A stretch of 64,000 nucleotides of DNA from Chryseobacterium senegalense (GCA_001403755.1 CYUH01000013.1:1-64000); one strand, 5' to 3'. Shown: positions 1-14,347, counted from the first letter of the stretch. Notes: generated from the sequence alone by a model not told the origin. A program made the numbers and translations.

Positions 1-34
1 AAAAAAAGCTCAATCAAAAAAATGATTGAGCTTT
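1..34 (-). terminator. rRNA operon terminator
   Basis: A 12-bp perfect stem (positions 5-16 with 23-34) is followed, reading leftwards, by a run of seven T on the minus strand. It sits just past the 5S gene, so it ends the rRNA transcript. Confidence 0.9.
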
Positions 35-41
35 AAAAAAA

Positions 42-149
<108 letters not shown>

Positions 150-284
150 AGGCTTTATTAGCGTTAGGCAGTAAGCTATAAGCTGTAAGCGATTGCTTAG
201 CGTATAGCATAAAGCCTATGGCTTTATATCGATAAAAACTTTCACAAAGAGTAAACCTTTGATGCACTTACAGAGCGCCTTATT

Positions 285-3050
<2,766 letters not shown>

Positions 3051-3256
3051 TCCTAATATTTAAATTAGTTCAGTATTTTTTGTAAGGTATTACTACCTTA
3101 CGATATTTTTGTAAACTCCGCACTCGTAAGTGCTCGGTTTTCTCTTTGTGATGTTCTTACCGTTAATGTCAATGATCTTATGTCTTATTAGTCCCCTGAT
3201 GAACAGATATTGTTTTTGGCTCTATCCGTAACTTTTAAATCAGTTCACTAATACTG

Positions 3257-3330
3257 TGGAGAATAAGGGAGTCGAACCCTTGACCTCCTGCGTGCAAGGC
3301 AGGCGCTCTAGCCAGCTGAGCTAATTCCCC
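3257..3330 (-). tRNA. tRNA-Ala (TGC)
   Basis: The 74-nt sequence folds as a cloverleaf with acceptor GGGGAAT/ATTCTCC, anticodon TGC in the loop CTTGCAC, and the T-loop GGTTCGACTCC. It lies in the 16S-23S spacer, as usual in this phylum. The CCA end is not encoded. Confidence 0.97.
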
Positions 3331-3344
3331 CTCTAGTAGACTTT

Positions 3345-3405
3345 GAGAACCGAGAGCCTAGATTCAAGACTTAAACCGTCTTGGTTCTTGGTTCTGGCAT
3401 CTCCC
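3345..3405 (-). repeat. hairpin repeat in the rRNA spacer
   Basis: Between the two tRNA genes an imperfect inverted repeat is built from AGAACC/GGTTCT and CAAGAC/GTCTTG blocks around a TTAAACC loop. A second one with similar blocks lies at 3500-3580, between tRNA-Ile and 16S. They may be rRNA processing stems or simply decayed repeats. Confidence 0.45.
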
Positions 3406-3420
3406 AATCTGTTTAATTAG

Positions 3421-3494
3421 TAGTCTCGGGCAGGCTCGAACTGCCGACCTCTACATTATCAGTGTAGCGCTCTAACCAGCTGAGCTACGAGACT
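3421..3494 (-). tRNA. tRNA-Ile (GAT)
   Basis: A 74-nt cloverleaf with acceptor AGTCTCG/CGAGACT, anticodon GAT in CTGATAA, and T-loop AGTTCGAGCCT. It is the first tRNA after 16S in the transcript. CCA is not encoded. Confidence 0.97.
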
Positions 3495-3702
3495 GTCTTT
3501 TTAGACTTTTAGATTCAAGATGCTAGATACAAGACTTTTCTTGTCTTGATTCTTGCCTCCTGGCTCTTGTATCTCTTCCCTGTACTAATTTCTAGTGGGT
3601 GTATTTTTAAATACCAACCAAAGTAAAAAAACTAAAGCATCTTTTGAGTAAGTGCTTGTGATACTTTATGTATCTTGTTTGTTTATCGTCTAAAGACGCT
3701 CT

Positions 3703-5222
<1,520 letters not shown>

Positions 5223-5365
5223 TGTTTGTCTGACTCACTCAAAAATAATTGACGCTTTAGTTTTTCCTTACTTTTTTGGTTGTTATTGTATTTTCAATGA
5301 TCTCTCTTCTTCCGCTTGTATCTCAGTGAACTTTTTCTATCGTTTCATCCCCTGATTTGCGTGTG

Positions 5366-5397
5366 CAAAAGTATAAACTATTTTTTAATTGACCAAA
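5366..5397 (-). promoter_or_regulatory. rRNA promoter, proximal
   Basis: On the minus strand a TTTG box (5394-5397), a 20-base spacer and TACTTTTG (5366-5373) match the Bacteroidota sigma-A consensus TTTG-N19/20-TAnnTTTG with no mismatch. Transcription should start near 5360, about 140 bases before the 16S gene. Confidence 0.85.
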
Positions 5398-5514
5398 TGT
5401 TTCTTGAAAAATTTTTAAAACTTTTTTTCGTAAGCCTTATAAATTCTCATTCCTATTTAATTCAATCTAATCCCTACTTCGCTCCCCTATAACAAATCTC
5501 TCTGTTTGGGTTTG

Positions 5515-5545
5515 CAAAGATACCAACTTTTTCTCCCATTCCAAA
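5515..5545 (-). promoter_or_regulatory. rRNA promoter, distal
   Basis: A second perfect promoter on the minus strand: TTTG at 5542-5545, a 19-base spacer, and TATCTTTG at 5515-5522. With the proximal one it makes a tandem pair. The rest of 5223-5689 is AT-rich and holds no gene I can see. Confidence 0.85.
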
Positions 5546-5689
5546 TTTTTCCTAACCTATTTTAACAAAGAATCCACAACTTGCTGTATATCTGGGAGAA
5601 AAAATTAACTACTCATCAAATATTCTTTTATAAAACATAAAAAATCCCACTCAGAGGAATGGGAAGATGATATTTTATTTAAATTCTAA

Positions 5690-6049
5690 TTAAAAATTGA
5701 TTCTCTTTAACTGCATAAACGCAAAGTAACCTACAAGTACACCTATGGTATCAGCAACCAAGTCGAGGGCTTCTAATGACCTACCAAAACCCATCTCGTC
5801 CTGCAAAATCTCAGTTAAGATGGAGTAAATCAGCATTATTTGTATATAATTAATGAATTTTATTTTGGGAAATGTCGCCATAAAACAAAATCCCAATAGC
5901 ATAAAGATACTTAAGTGCAAAACCTTATCAATCCCTTCGAACATAAAGGGAAATTCCTGATTTTCAACCCCGGGCTTGAGGAGCATAAAAGTAAGAAATG
6001 CCCAATAAATGGGCAAAATCTTACTAAATATTTTCGAAATTTTATCCAA
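5690..6049 (-). CDS. VanZ-family membrane protein
   Basis: A small membrane protein of about 120 residues with four hydrophobic segments. The segment [16 protein letters not shown], followed by a second half ending in [13 protein letters not shown], matches the VanZ-like family, whose general role is unclear (the namesake gives teicoplanin resistance). I place the start at a TTG that overlaps the gcvH stop codon. An ATG at 6106 is in frame, but would read 65 bases of the conserved gcvH 3' end in another frame and adds residues that do not fit the family. It is co-transcribed with gcvH. Confidence 0.75.
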   Translation of the reverse strand: MDKISKIFSKILPIYWAFLTFMLLKPGVENQEFPFMFEGIDKVLHLSIFMLLGFCFMATFPKIKFINYIQIMLIYSILTEILQDEMGFGRSLEALDLVADTIGVLVGYFAFMQLKRINF

Positions 6050-6419
6050 GTGATTCTTGATATTGTTCTGCAGTAAGTAGTTCTGAAGTATCTGCATCGT
6101 CCGCAACTTCTAGTTTAATAATCCAACCTTTCCCATAAGGATCAGTATTCAGCAATTCTGGCTGATCCTCAAGATCCGCATTAAATTCTACAATTTTCCC
6201 AGTCAAAGGCAAAAACAAGTCAGAAACAGTTTTCACAGCTTCCACACTTCCGAAAACATCACCCGATGAAAGCTCCTCATCTACAGAGTCTACATCTACA
6301 AAAACGATATCGCCCAGTTCGCTCTGAGCAAAATCTGTAATCCCGATAGTTGCAACGTTTCCTTCAACTCTTACCCATTCATGATCTTTGGTGTACTTTA
6401 ATTCCGACGGTGTATTCAT
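6042..6419 (-). CDS. gcvH: glycine cleavage system H protein
   Basis: A 125-residue lipoyl carrier that shuttles the aminomethyl group between the P, T and L proteins of the glycine cleavage system in the cytoplasm. The lipoylated lysine is K63 in SVEAVKT, and the N-terminal DHEWVRVEG segment is typical. Length is normal for the family. The other gcv genes are not in this window. It is the first gene of a two-gene unit with the VanZ-like gene, with a perfect promoter just upstream. Confidence 0.96.
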   Translation of the reverse strand: MNTPSELKYTKDHEWVRVEGNVATIGITDFAQSELGDIVFVDVDSVDEELSSGDVFGSVEAVKTVSDLFLPLTGKIVEFNADLEDQPELLNTDPYGKGWIIKLEVADDADTSELLTAEQYQESLG

Positions 6420-6441
6420 TTTTTATTAAATTTTATTTTTT

Positions 6442-6472
6442 CAAAAATACTTAAAATTATCATAATCTCAAA
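6442..6472 (-). promoter_or_regulatory. promoter of gcvH
   Basis: On the minus strand TTTG (6469-6472), a 19-base spacer and TATTTTTG (6442-6449) match the Bacteroidota consensus fully. The gene starts about 23 bases after the -7 box. Confidence 0.75.
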
Positions 6473-6692
6473 TCTTTCAATCTAAATTAATTTAAATCTT
6501 ATCATTCTCTATCTTATGTTCTTGATTGCAACGAAATCATTTCTCATTCAACTAAAAAAAAACCAAAATTCAGATTTCAGCTTACAATCAGTTTGTACAT
6601 ATATATAAAGAGATTAACTTTAATGCTTTTATTATATTTGTTGCTAATAAAAACCAAATCTCGTTTTAAATTTTAATCATAAATAAAAATCA

Positions 6693-7979
6693 ATGAATTT
6701 GAACAATAAATTAGAAAAAGCTCAACAAACTTTTGAAGAATGGAGAAAAGTTCCATTTGTCAAAAAACAACGATTGCTCGTTAAATTAGGTGAGTTGCTG
6801 GAAAAAGATGTTGAAAAATTCGGCAAAAACATCACCAAAGAAATGAACAAACCGATCACCCAATCGATTGCGGAGATCAAAAAATGCGCTTTGATGACGC
6901 GGTATTACGCTGAAGCAGAAAATATCTTAAAACCAGAAAAAATAAAAACAGAATTTCGCGTTTCGGAAGTTCACTATGCGCCACTTGGTGTAATTTTGGG
7001 AGTGATGCCTTGGAATTTTCCGTTCTGGCAGGTACTTCGTTTTGCGGTTCCGGCGATTCTTGCAGGAAATACAGTGGTTTTAAAACACGCCTCAATTTGT
7101 TTCGGAAGCGGAAAATTGATGGAAAAATTATTTCTTGATGCAGGATTTCCGAAAGGCATTTTTCAGAATTTAGAAATTGGTCATTCGGAAGTGAAATCTG
7201 TTTTAGAAAACCCGATTATTCAAGGGGTAAGTCTTACAGGAAGTGAAAAAGCCGGTGCTGAAGTGGCTGCTATTGCCGGAAAAAACATTAAAAAATCGTT
7301 GCTCGAACTCGGTGGAAGCGACGCATTCATTGTTTTGGATGATGCTAACCTAAAAAAAGCAGCAGAAAGTGCCGCAAAAGCTCGACTTCAAAACTGCGGA
7401 CAAGCGTGTAATGCAGCGAAAAGATTTATCATTCAGAAAAACACGGAAAAAGATTTCATGCCGATTTTCATTAAAGAATATCAAAAATTTATCCCCGGAA
7501 ATCCTATGAAGAAAGAGACCAATCTCAGCGGAATGGCCCGTCCGGATTTGGCCGACGAGTTGGAAAATCAATATAAAAAAGCGATAAAAAATGGTGCAGA
7601 AATCATTTTACCTTTGAAAAGAATTTCCGAAACACAATTTCAGCCAGGTCTTATCAAAGTAAAATCCGGAAATCCTATTCTAAAGGAAGAACTTTTCGGG
7701 CCACTCGGAATGGTAATGATTGCAAAAAATGACGATGCAGCCCTAAAAATCGCCAATGACATTCCGTTTGGTTTAGGAAATTCGGTTTGGACTAAAGATA
7801 AGAAACGCCAACAATTCTTTATCGAAAATCTGCAATCCGGAACGGTGAGCATCAACAAGGAAACCAGCTCGGATCCTCGACTTCCTTTTGGTGGCGCTAA
7901 AAGGTCAGGATACGGAACCGAACTTTCGATGATTGCCTTGAAAGAATTTGTCACTGCAAAAACTGTGGTGGGAAATTAA
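6693..7979 (+). CDS. NAD(P)-dependent aldehyde dehydrogenase (succinate-semialdehyde type)
   Basis: A 428-residue aldehyde dehydrogenase that oxidises an aldehyde to its acid with NAD(P). Seen: the PWNFPFW segment (residues 106-112), the general base E205 in LELGGSD, and the catalytic C239 in GQAC. The length is on the short side, as in the YneI/GabD-like group of succinate-semialdehyde dehydrogenases that lack the N-terminal extension. The substrate cannot be fixed from sequence. It stands alone, with a TATATTTG box at 6633-6640 upstream and a terminator right after. Confidence 0.85.
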   Translation: MNLNNKLEKAQQTFEEWRKVPFVKKQRLLVKLGELLEKDVEKFGKNITKEMNKPITQSIAEIKKCALMTRYYAEAENILKPEKIKTEFRVSEVHYAPLGVILGVMPWNFPFWQVLRFAVPAILAGNTVVLKHASICFGSGKLMEKLFLDAGFPKGIFQNLEIGHSEVKSVLENPIIQGVSLTGSEKAGAEVAAIAGKNIKKSLLELGGSDAFIVLDDANLKKAAESAAKARLQNCGQACNAAKRFIIQKNTEKDFMPIFIKEYQKFIPGNPMKKETNLSGMARPDLADELENQYKKAIKNGAEIILPLKRISETQFQPGLIKVKSGNPILKEELFGPLGMVMIAKNDDAALKIANDIPFGLGNSVWTKDKKRQQFFIENLQSGTVSINKETSSDPRLPFGGAKRSGYGTELSMIALKEFVTAKTVVGN

Positions 7980-8004
7980 CTTATCATTTTAAAGAAAAGA
8001 AAAG

Positions 8005-8038
8005 AAAAGATCGACTCCGATGGGAACCGATCTTTTTT
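8005..8038 (+). terminator. terminator after the aldehyde dehydrogenase
   Basis: A 9-bp stem AAAAGATCG/CGATCTTTT (8005-8013 with 8028-8036) with a 14-base loop runs into a T tract. The A-rich left side lets it work for the minus-strand ABC gene as well. Confidence 0.8.
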
Positions 8039-8059
8039 TATGTAAATTTTTAATGAATT

Positions 8060-9826
8060 CTACTCGCTTTCTTCAACTTCATGTTTCAGTTGGGCTTTGT
8101 ACAAAGTTGCGTAATAACCATTTTTGTTGAGCAATTCCATGTGTTTTCCTTCTTCTACAATTTTCCCGTGTTCCATTACAATAATTTTATCTGCTTTTTC
8201 AATGGTTGAAAGTCGGTGCGCAATGATAATTGAAGTTCGGTTTTTGGTGATTTTCTCTGTCGCTCTTTGGATCAATTTTTCACTTGCTTGATCAATGGAG
8301 GAAGTTGCTTCATCCAAAATAAGGATTTTCGGATCCGAAAGATAGGCCCTTAAAAACGATAAAAGTTGTCTTTGTCCCAAGGAAATCGAAGAACCTCTTT
8401 CTCGAACCACATAATCGTAGCCACCGGGAAGACTCATGATAAAATCGTCCACCTCGATTTCTTTGGCAATGCTTCTTATTTTTTCTAAAGTTACCGTTTC
8501 ATCACTAAACGAAAGATTCTCGAAAATGCTACCATGGAAAAGGAAAACATCCTGCAAAACAACGCCGATATGGCTTCTTAAATTATACAGTTCATAATCT
8601 TTCAACTCGACATCATCCAAAAGAATTTTCCCAGAATTGATATCATATAGCCTGGTAATTAAACTGATGATTGTGGATTTTCCAGCTCCTGTTGCACCTA
8701 CAATCGCTACGGTTTCGCCCGGATTAGCTTTAAAACTAATCCCTTTCAAAACTTCCTGTTTATCATCATAAGAGAATTTCACATCTTGAAATTCAATTTT
8801 TCCGTCGAACTGATGCTTAATCACTTTCCCATTGTTGGCCAATGAGAAATCTTCATCCATAATACCTAAAACTCTTTCTGCACCTACAATTCCTCTTTGT
8901 ATATTATTAAAACGATCCGCAATTTGGCGAAGCGGGCGAATGAGCATCGAAATGTATTGAATAAACGCGATCACCACACCGGCGGAAATCGTAATATAAC
9001 CTCCGTAAAACAATACAAACCCGATGAAAAGGGAAGAAATCAGTTCTACAACCGGAAAAAACAGCGAGAAAATGAAAACCGTTCTCAGTAAAGCTGCTTT
9101 CAAATTGATATTGATTTGGTCAAATTTTTGAAACTCGGCTTTTTGTCTGTTGAAAACCTGAATAATTGTCATTCCGGAAAGTCTCTCCTGCACAAATGAG
9201 TTTTGAGTTGCGGTCCAAGTTCGTTCATCAGTAAAAGCTTTTTTGAGTTTTTTCTGGAAGAATCTCGTAATAACCACCATCAGCGGAAGAATTGCCAAGG
9301 AAATATAACTTAAATGCACATCCACCTGGAACATCATGATCAAAACGAAAACAATCCTCAAAATATCCCCGAAAACCATCAGAAATCCATCGGTATAAAC
9401 CGTTGAAATCGTTTCTACATCACCTACTGCACGAGTGACGAGTTGTCCGATTGGGGTTTTATCAAAAAAAGAAGTTTTGAAATAAATCAGTTTATGATAC
9501 AATTTTTCACGGATATCTCGAATTACATTTTGGGAAATATAATTGGAAAAATAAACCAGAAAAAAATTGAGAATGGTTTCGCCAAAAACCAAAGCGATTA
9601 ATAGATAAATATGCTTCATCATCGACGCTTCATCTCTCAGTTTGATGATGTCGGAATCCACAATCTGCATCGTAAGGTACGGTCTATAGGTAGAAATTAC
9701 CGATAAAAAGATGGATATAATTAAGGTAATAATAAACCATGTCCGAAATTTCATTCCGATAACGAACAGTCTTTTAATAATATCCCAGGTATTTTGTTTT
9801 TTCATTTTAAAATTGGTCTTACTCAA
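8060..9826 (-). CDS. ABC exporter, fused membrane and ATPase domains
   Basis: A 588-residue half-transporter of the MsbA/MdlB kind that would act as a dimer in the inner membrane. Residues about 20-310 hold six membrane segments. The ATPase follows, with Walker A GATGAGKST (377-385), signature SLGQRQ (482-487), and Walker B ILILDE (501-506). The signature departs from the usual LSGGQ. The substrate is unknown; lipid or drug export is typical. Its start overlaps the end of truA by 8 bases, so the two are one transcript. Confidence 0.9.
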   Translation of the reverse strand: MSKTNFKMKKQNTWDIIKRLFVIGMKFRTWFIITLIISIFLSVISTYRPYLTMQIVDSDIIKLRDEASMMKHIYLLIALVFGETILNFFLVYFSNYISQNVIRDIREKLYHKLIYFKTSFFDKTPIGQLVTRAVGDVETISTVYTDGFLMVFGDILRIVFVLIMMFQVDVHLSYISLAILPLMVVITRFFQKKLKKAFTDERTWTATQNSFVQERLSGMTIIQVFNRQKAEFQKFDQININLKAALLRTVFIFSLFFPVVELISSLFIGFVLFYGGYITISAGVVIAFIQYISMLIRPLRQIADRFNNIQRGIVGAERVLGIMDEDFSLANNGKVIKHQFDGKIEFQDVKFSYDDKQEVLKGISFKANPGETVAIVGATGAGKSTIISLITRLYDINSGKILLDDVELKDYELYNLRSHIGVVLQDVFLFHGSIFENLSFSDETVTLEKIRSIAKEIEVDDFIMSLPGGYDYVVRERGSSISLGQRQLLSFLRAYLSDPKILILDEATSSIDQASEKLIQRATEKITKNRTSIIIAHRLSTIEKADKIIVMEHGKIVEEGKHMELLNKNGYYATLYKAQLKHEVEESE

Positions 9827-10553
9827 AATTGTAACCTACATCCACCAAAAATAGTCCTTGCGCAGGTGCCGATGTACCCGCTGAATTTCGGTTTTTTTCT
9901 TCGATGATGGTTCTTAAATTTTCAGGGGGTATTTTCCCGTTTCCTATTTCCACCATCGTTCCTACTATCGCGCGAACCATATTTCTCAGAAACCGGTCCG
10001 CAGAAATAGTGAACTTCAGTTCCGTTCCATTTTGTTCCCAAAACGCTTTATAAATTTGGCATTTATTGGTTTTATTGTCGGTATGAAGTTTTGCAAAACT
10101 CGTGAAGTCTTCATACTCAAAAAGGATTTTGCAGGCTTCGTTCATTTTTGAGACATCCAGTTTTCTTTTCCACATTTGCCAAGAATGATCCAAGGTAAAA
10201 GGATTTTTTTCTAAAGAAATATAATATTCATAAGTTCGGAAAGTAGCATCAAACCGGGCATGCAAATTTTCTTTCACCTCAAATATTCTTTTCACAGCGA
10301 TATCTTGAGGTAAAAAACTATTGAGTTTATAAACCAGATGATGATCCAAAACCAAATCGGTGTCGAAATGAGCAAACATCTTTTTAGCATGAACTCCGGT
10401 ATCGGTTCTTCCTGCACCTGTGGTTTTTATGTCTTGTCTCAACAAAGTTGAAAGTGCCTTCTCCAATTCTTGCTGTACGGAAATCTCTTTGGGCTGTATT
10501 TGGTAGCCGAAATAATTCTTGCCTTGATAAGAAAACTCGATGAAATATCTCAT
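9819..10553 (-). CDS. truA: tRNA pseudouridine synthase A
   Basis: This 244-residue enzyme turns uridines 38-40 of tRNA anticodon stems into pseudouridine. The catalytic aspartate is D51 in GAGRTDTGVHA, and the later RFLRNMVRAIVG segment is the second family signature. Normal length. It is the first gene of the unit with the ABC exporter and is divergent from the phosphoesterase gene. Confidence 0.96.
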   Translation of the reverse strand: MRYFIEFSYQGKNYFGYQIQPKEISVQQELEKALSTLLRQDIKTTGAGRTDTGVHAKKMFAHFDTDLVLDHHLVYKLNSFLPQDIAVKRIFEVKENLHARFDATFRTYEYYISLEKNPFTLDHSWQMWKRKLDVSKMNEACKILFEYEDFTSFAKLHTDNKTNKCQIYKAFWEQNGTELKFTISADRFLRNMVRAIVGTMVEIGNGKIPPENLRTIIEEKNRNSAGTSAPAQGLFLVDVGYNFE

Positions 10554-10615
10554 TGATGCAAATTTCTAAAATTTAATCCGTAAAATTCAAGAAAAATCGA
10601 GTAAATTGCTTTCCT

Positions 10616-11110
10616 ATGAAAAAGATTTTGCTCCTCTCCGATTCTCATTCTTATATTGATGACCGAATTTTAGATTACGCATCACAAGCCGATGAAATAT
10701 GGCATTGCGGAGATTTCGGCAATCCGGAAGTTATGGAAAAGCTGGAAAAAATTACCATGTTGCGTGGCGTTTACGGAAATATAGATGGAGAAAAATTAAG
10801 AAAAACCTTCCCGGAAGTTTCGCGTTTTACCATTGAAAATGTAGATGTTTTAATGATTCATATCGGTGGTTATCCCGGAAAATATTCTCCCTTAGCCAAA
10901 AAAGAAATCGCTGAAAAAGCGCCAAACCTTTTCATTTCCGGACATTCTCATATTCTGAAAGCCATGTACGATCAAAAAAATAATTTACTGCACCTCAATC
11001 CCGGCGCGTGCGGAAAAGAAGGTTGGCATAAAACCCGCACCATGATGCGTTTTGAAATTAATGGTGAAAAAATTGAAAATCTGGAAGTAATAGAATTGGG
11101 GAAAAGGTAA
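10616..11110 (+). CDS. YfcE/MJ0936-type metallophosphoesterase
   Basis: A 164-residue calcineurin-like phosphodiesterase. The metal-binding motifs are in order: SDSHS near residue 8, HCGDFG near 30, GNID near 54, and the GHSH motif near 108. Members cleave phosphodiesters in vitro, but the cell substrate is mostly unknown. It is a single gene divergent from truA, and a hairpin terminator follows. Confidence 0.9.
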   Translation: MKKILLLSDSHSYIDDRILDYASQADEIWHCGDFGNPEVMEKLEKITMLRGVYGNIDGEKLRKTFPEVSRFTIENVDVLMIHIGGYPGKYSPLAKKEIAEKAPNLFISGHSHILKAMYDQKNNLLHLNPGACGKEGWHKTRTMMRFEINGEKIENLEVIELGKR

Positions 11111-11141
11111 AATTTAAGCGAAATTTTAAAAATAAAAAAAA

Positions 11142-11168
11142 CGAGGATTTCCGAATTGGGAATCCTCG
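11142..11168. terminator. two-way terminator
   Basis: The stem CGAGGATT/AATCCTCG (11142-11149 with 11161-11168) lies between two converging genes, with an A run on its left side and a short T-rich stretch on its right. It can stop the phosphoesterase gene and, better, the large secreted protein gene from the other side. Confidence 0.7.
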
Positions 11169-11189
11169 CTTTGTTGAAAAAAATAAGAG

Positions 11190-14100
11190 TTACTTCACGA
11201 TTATTCTTTTCACCATTCCTTCGGAAGTTTTTATTAAGTAAACTCCGGTGCTGAAGGTGGAAGTATCGATTGTTTTCGCGTTTTTCGATTTTTGAACAAG
11301 CTTTCCAGCCATATCATAAATTTCCACATCCGCTGCTCGGTTGAAATACACCGAACCTTTTGGAGCAGGATTAGGAAAGACAGCAAATGTTTTTGGCACA
11401 TTGGCAACCTCACCTGGAGCCAGCACCTCATCATTAATTTCGTAAATGGTCAAGGTGCCGCTGATTTCGTTGGCAATAACAATGTATCCTTTACCGGTTG
11501 CACTTTCATTTTTTGGGATATAGGTAATTCCTTCCGCACCGTTGTCTCCACCGTAAGCTGAAGTGGATCTGGTATTTTTATAATCAACAAAAACAGGAGC
11601 ATTTGGATTGCTGATATTGTAGACCATTACCCCACCTACTCTTTCCAAAGATATAAATGCAAAGGTTTCATCTGCAATCTTAGCGATTGTCACCCCTTCT
11701 GGTTCCGGACCTTTTGATCGGCTTCTGTTTTTCGGGGTATTACTCTCGTGATCAGCATTGAAAATATTTGTAAAGTGCTGTGCCGTGTATCTTTCAAAAT
11801 CATCACCACTATCGAAAACGATTTGTTTTGTATCCGAATTGAAAATAGAGAAAGACCGAGCTCCGACTGCATTGATGTCTTCGAAAGCAGCATCAGAATC
11901 TGTATTTCCGTTTAAATTTGTCACTCGGAATCTTCCTAAATTATGAGAGGCTTTCAATACTTCCGCTTGTGGAAAAATTGCCGCATCTAAGACATAGCTC
12001 GATGCTCCCACTGTTGTTCTTTCGTTTAAATTGGTGAATTCTTTTTCATCGCCTTCGTTTGCTGTTACGATATAATGAGTTCCTGCAACGTTGTAAGTTG
12101 CTACTGAATCTGGAATAAAGAAGGTTTTCACCGGCCAGTTAGCGATCAATATTTCATTATTATTGTCCGAGGCATCGAAACCATTTCCTGGCAAGCTCAT
12201 ATCCTTCTTACCTAAAGCCCAGAGTGCAGCGATGGTTTTAGAATTTAAATTAATTTCCGCAATGGCATTATTTTCTTGTATCGTTACAAAAGCTTTCTGA
12301 TTATCGCTGGTTACTGCAATATATTCCGGCTCCAAATCTTGAGAAAGTGTGCTTGAAGCTTTTAGTTTTCTGATTCCTGATGCAAGTAAAGATGCTTCCT
12401 GACTGTTGAAATCAGTAAATAAAAGTGTGGTTACATTCGCTTGCGAAATCGTGGAAATTCCGCCAGAAAGATCAATAATCGAAACCGAACCTTCTGGATC
12501 TATGGAATAATCAGCGTTCGGCTCGCCTTCGTTTGCAGTAAGAACTTTGCTTCCATCGGGCGTAAATGTAATCATGTCTGGTAAAGCCCCGACGGTAACT
12601 TTATTTATAAAATTTCCGTTTGTATCAAAAAATACAACAGATCCGTTATTTTGAGGAACTGAATTTGGAGAAGCAACTGCTACAATTCCATTTTTCACTG
12701 CCACACTGGTTAATCCACCATAAGCATTCATATCAACCGAACTGATTACCGAAGGAGCAGATGGATTGCTGAAATCTACAATGTCCAAAACTCCGGAAAC
12801 AGCACTTGTGGTAAACAATCTTTTGGAAATCGGGTCGTGAACTACAATTTCTGTGGTGCTATTATTCGAGCCTGATGGATCGAAACTTCCGATATAATTT
12901 AAAGAAATTTGATTATTTGGAACCGGTGCCAACTTATCATTATCAATGATATAAATTGTTGCAAAGGTACTTCCGGAAATAGTAGCTCCCACAGGATTTT
13001 CCAAACTTAACACAAAATATTCAGCTTGTTGCTCCTCCAATTGGTCATCAATAATAGGAATAGAAATACTATAAGTACCTGGAGCTGCAGGAGTAATTTG
13101 GATGGTTTGTGTTGCTAAAGTAAAATCGCCAGAATCTGCAGTACTGAAAGGTGCAGCTTTCACCACTAAGTCAACCGTTGCGTTGGATGGTGAAGTAATA
13201 TTAAGGTCAAAAATAAGTGTACCGGCGTTTTCATTAACTTTCACGAAATTTTTAGCGAAAGAAACAGATGTTCCGGAGGTAGTGAAAATACTGGAAGTCG
13301 ATGATACCACCGCATTATCATTAAAATCTTCAACCATGTTGGGTTTTAATGCCAAGTAATAAGTTTGATTAACGTCTAAAGCTGGAATAGGGTTAATTGT
13401 TATTTCATTATTGAAAAAATTCGCGAAAAAAGGAACCAAACTACCATCAGAATTTCCCAAGCGAAGTTCTACAAGGTTCTGGGAATTGGTAATTTCGGAA
13501 TTATCAATAAGACGAATATTTTCATTAAAAGAAATTTTCGGCTTTATGGTAGTGGCAACATTAGTTGCGCTATTTGGTGGGTTGTAAGTAACTACAGGCG
13601 CAGTAGAATCTATTCCTTCAGGGGTAGCGTCTAAAGTAAAATTATCAAGTCGATTATTGCCTACCGAACCACCTGGATTTGCAGCGAATTCCACTTTCAA
13701 TTTAAAATTAGGATTATTGGAAACGTTGGGAATTGTGGAAAAATCCAAAGTTTGCAAGGTTGGATTTCCGTCTGCAGGAAAAATGGTTGTAAAGGGTATA
13801 AAATTGTTTCCATCAATGGAATAGAGCCAAAGTTGGGTTCCCGCGCCCGAACCTGATCTTCTTGTGGTGAATTTCACTACCACATTTTTGTAACCGGTTG
13901 TGGGCAGATTAAATTGCAATGCGCCACCAATAGGATTGTTGAATCTTAAATGCGTCCCGGAGCTATCACCGTTTCTAGCATTTAAATTTTCAACGTTGAA
14001 GTTCTGGCCGGTTCCTCCCGCGAAATCAATTACACTCGTTCCACCGGGAATCCCCTGCAGCGACGCTCCGGGAACCAATGCGACATTGGGCATAGTGATG

Positions 14101-14219
14101 GTGGCAAGGGAAGAGTTATTGTTGAAATTCCAGTAATGCACCAGCGTTTGTGCATTCGCCGACTGAAAACTCAGCGAAAAAATAATCGCAAAGAGTTGAA
14201 TCAGGTAAAGTTTTCTCAT
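11190..14219 (-). CDS. secreted choice-of-anchor I protein with T9SS sorting domain
   Basis: A 1009-residue exported protein. Order seen: signal peptide (residues 1-23, ending SANAQ), an LamG/jelly-roll-like N-terminal region, an SbsA-type Ig-like segment near 205-315, a Calx-beta-like segment near 320-425, and then a beta-propeller of the choice-of-anchor I type from about 435 to 920. It ends in a type A sorting domain of type IX secretion (FAVFPNPAPKGSVYF at about 940, closing MVKRIIVK). Such proteins are moved to the cell surface. Ligand or enzymatic role is unknown, though related proteins are sometimes labelled phosphatase- or esterase-like. Confidence 0.85.
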   Translation of the reverse strand: MRKLYLIQLFAIIFSLSFQSANAQTLVHYWNFNNNSSLATITMPNVALVPGASLQGIPGGTSVIDFAGGTGQNFNVENLNARNGDSSGTHLRFNNPIGGALQFNLPTTGYKNVVVKFTTRRSGSGAGTQLWLYSIDGNNFIPFTTIFPADGNPTLQTLDFSTIPNVSNNPNFKLKVEFAANPGGSVGNNRLDNFTLDATPEGIDSTAPVVTYNPPNSATNVATTIKPKISFNENIRLIDNSEITNSQNLVELRLGNSDGSLVPFFANFFNNEITINPIPALDVNQTYYLALKPNMVEDFNDNAVVSSTSSIFTTSGTSVSFAKNFVKVNENAGTLIFDLNITSPSNATVDLVVKAAPFSTADSGDFTLATQTIQITPAAPGTYSISIPIIDDQLEEQQAEYFVLSLENPVGATISGSTFATIYIIDNDKLAPVPNNQISLNYIGSFDPSGSNNSTTEIVVHDPISKRLFTTSAVSGVLDIVDFSNPSAPSVISSVDMNAYGGLTSVAVKNGIVAVASPNSVPQNNGSVVFFDTNGNFINKVTVGALPDMITFTPDGSKVLTANEGEPNADYSIDPEGSVSIIDLSGGISTISQANVTTLLFTDFNSQEASLLASGIRKLKASSTLSQDLEPEYIAVTSDNQKAFVTIQENNAIAEINLNSKTIAALWALGKKDMSLPGNGFDASDNNNEILIANWPVKTFFIPDSVATYNVAGTHYIVTANEGDEKEFTNLNERTTVGASSYVLDAAIFPQAEVLKASHNLGRFRVTNLNGNTDSDAAFEDINAVGARSFSIFNSDTKQIVFDSGDDFERYTAQHFTNIFNADHESNTPKNRSRSKGPEPEGVTIAKIADETFAFISLERVGGVMVYNISNPNAPVFVDYKNTRSTSAYGGDNGAEGITYIPKNESATGKGYIVIANEISGTLTIYEINDEVLAPGEVANVPKTFAVFPNPAPKGSVYFNRAADVEIYDMAGKLVQKSKNAKTIDTSTFSTGVYLIKTSEGMVKRIIVK

Positions 14220-14347
14220 TATTTTACTTTTAAATTAGATTGGTGCAAAAATCAAATTAATAAGTAAAAGAATGTTTAAGACAAGATTAAAGAATTATGA
14301 ACAAAAAGTTGTTTACAATTCCTTAAGATAGAAGAATATGATGATTT

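Noticed and set aside
6042..6106. ATG at 6106 as start of the VanZ-like gene
   Set aside because: It would give a 65-base overlap with gcvH, reading its conserved end in another frame; the TTG at 6049 fits better.
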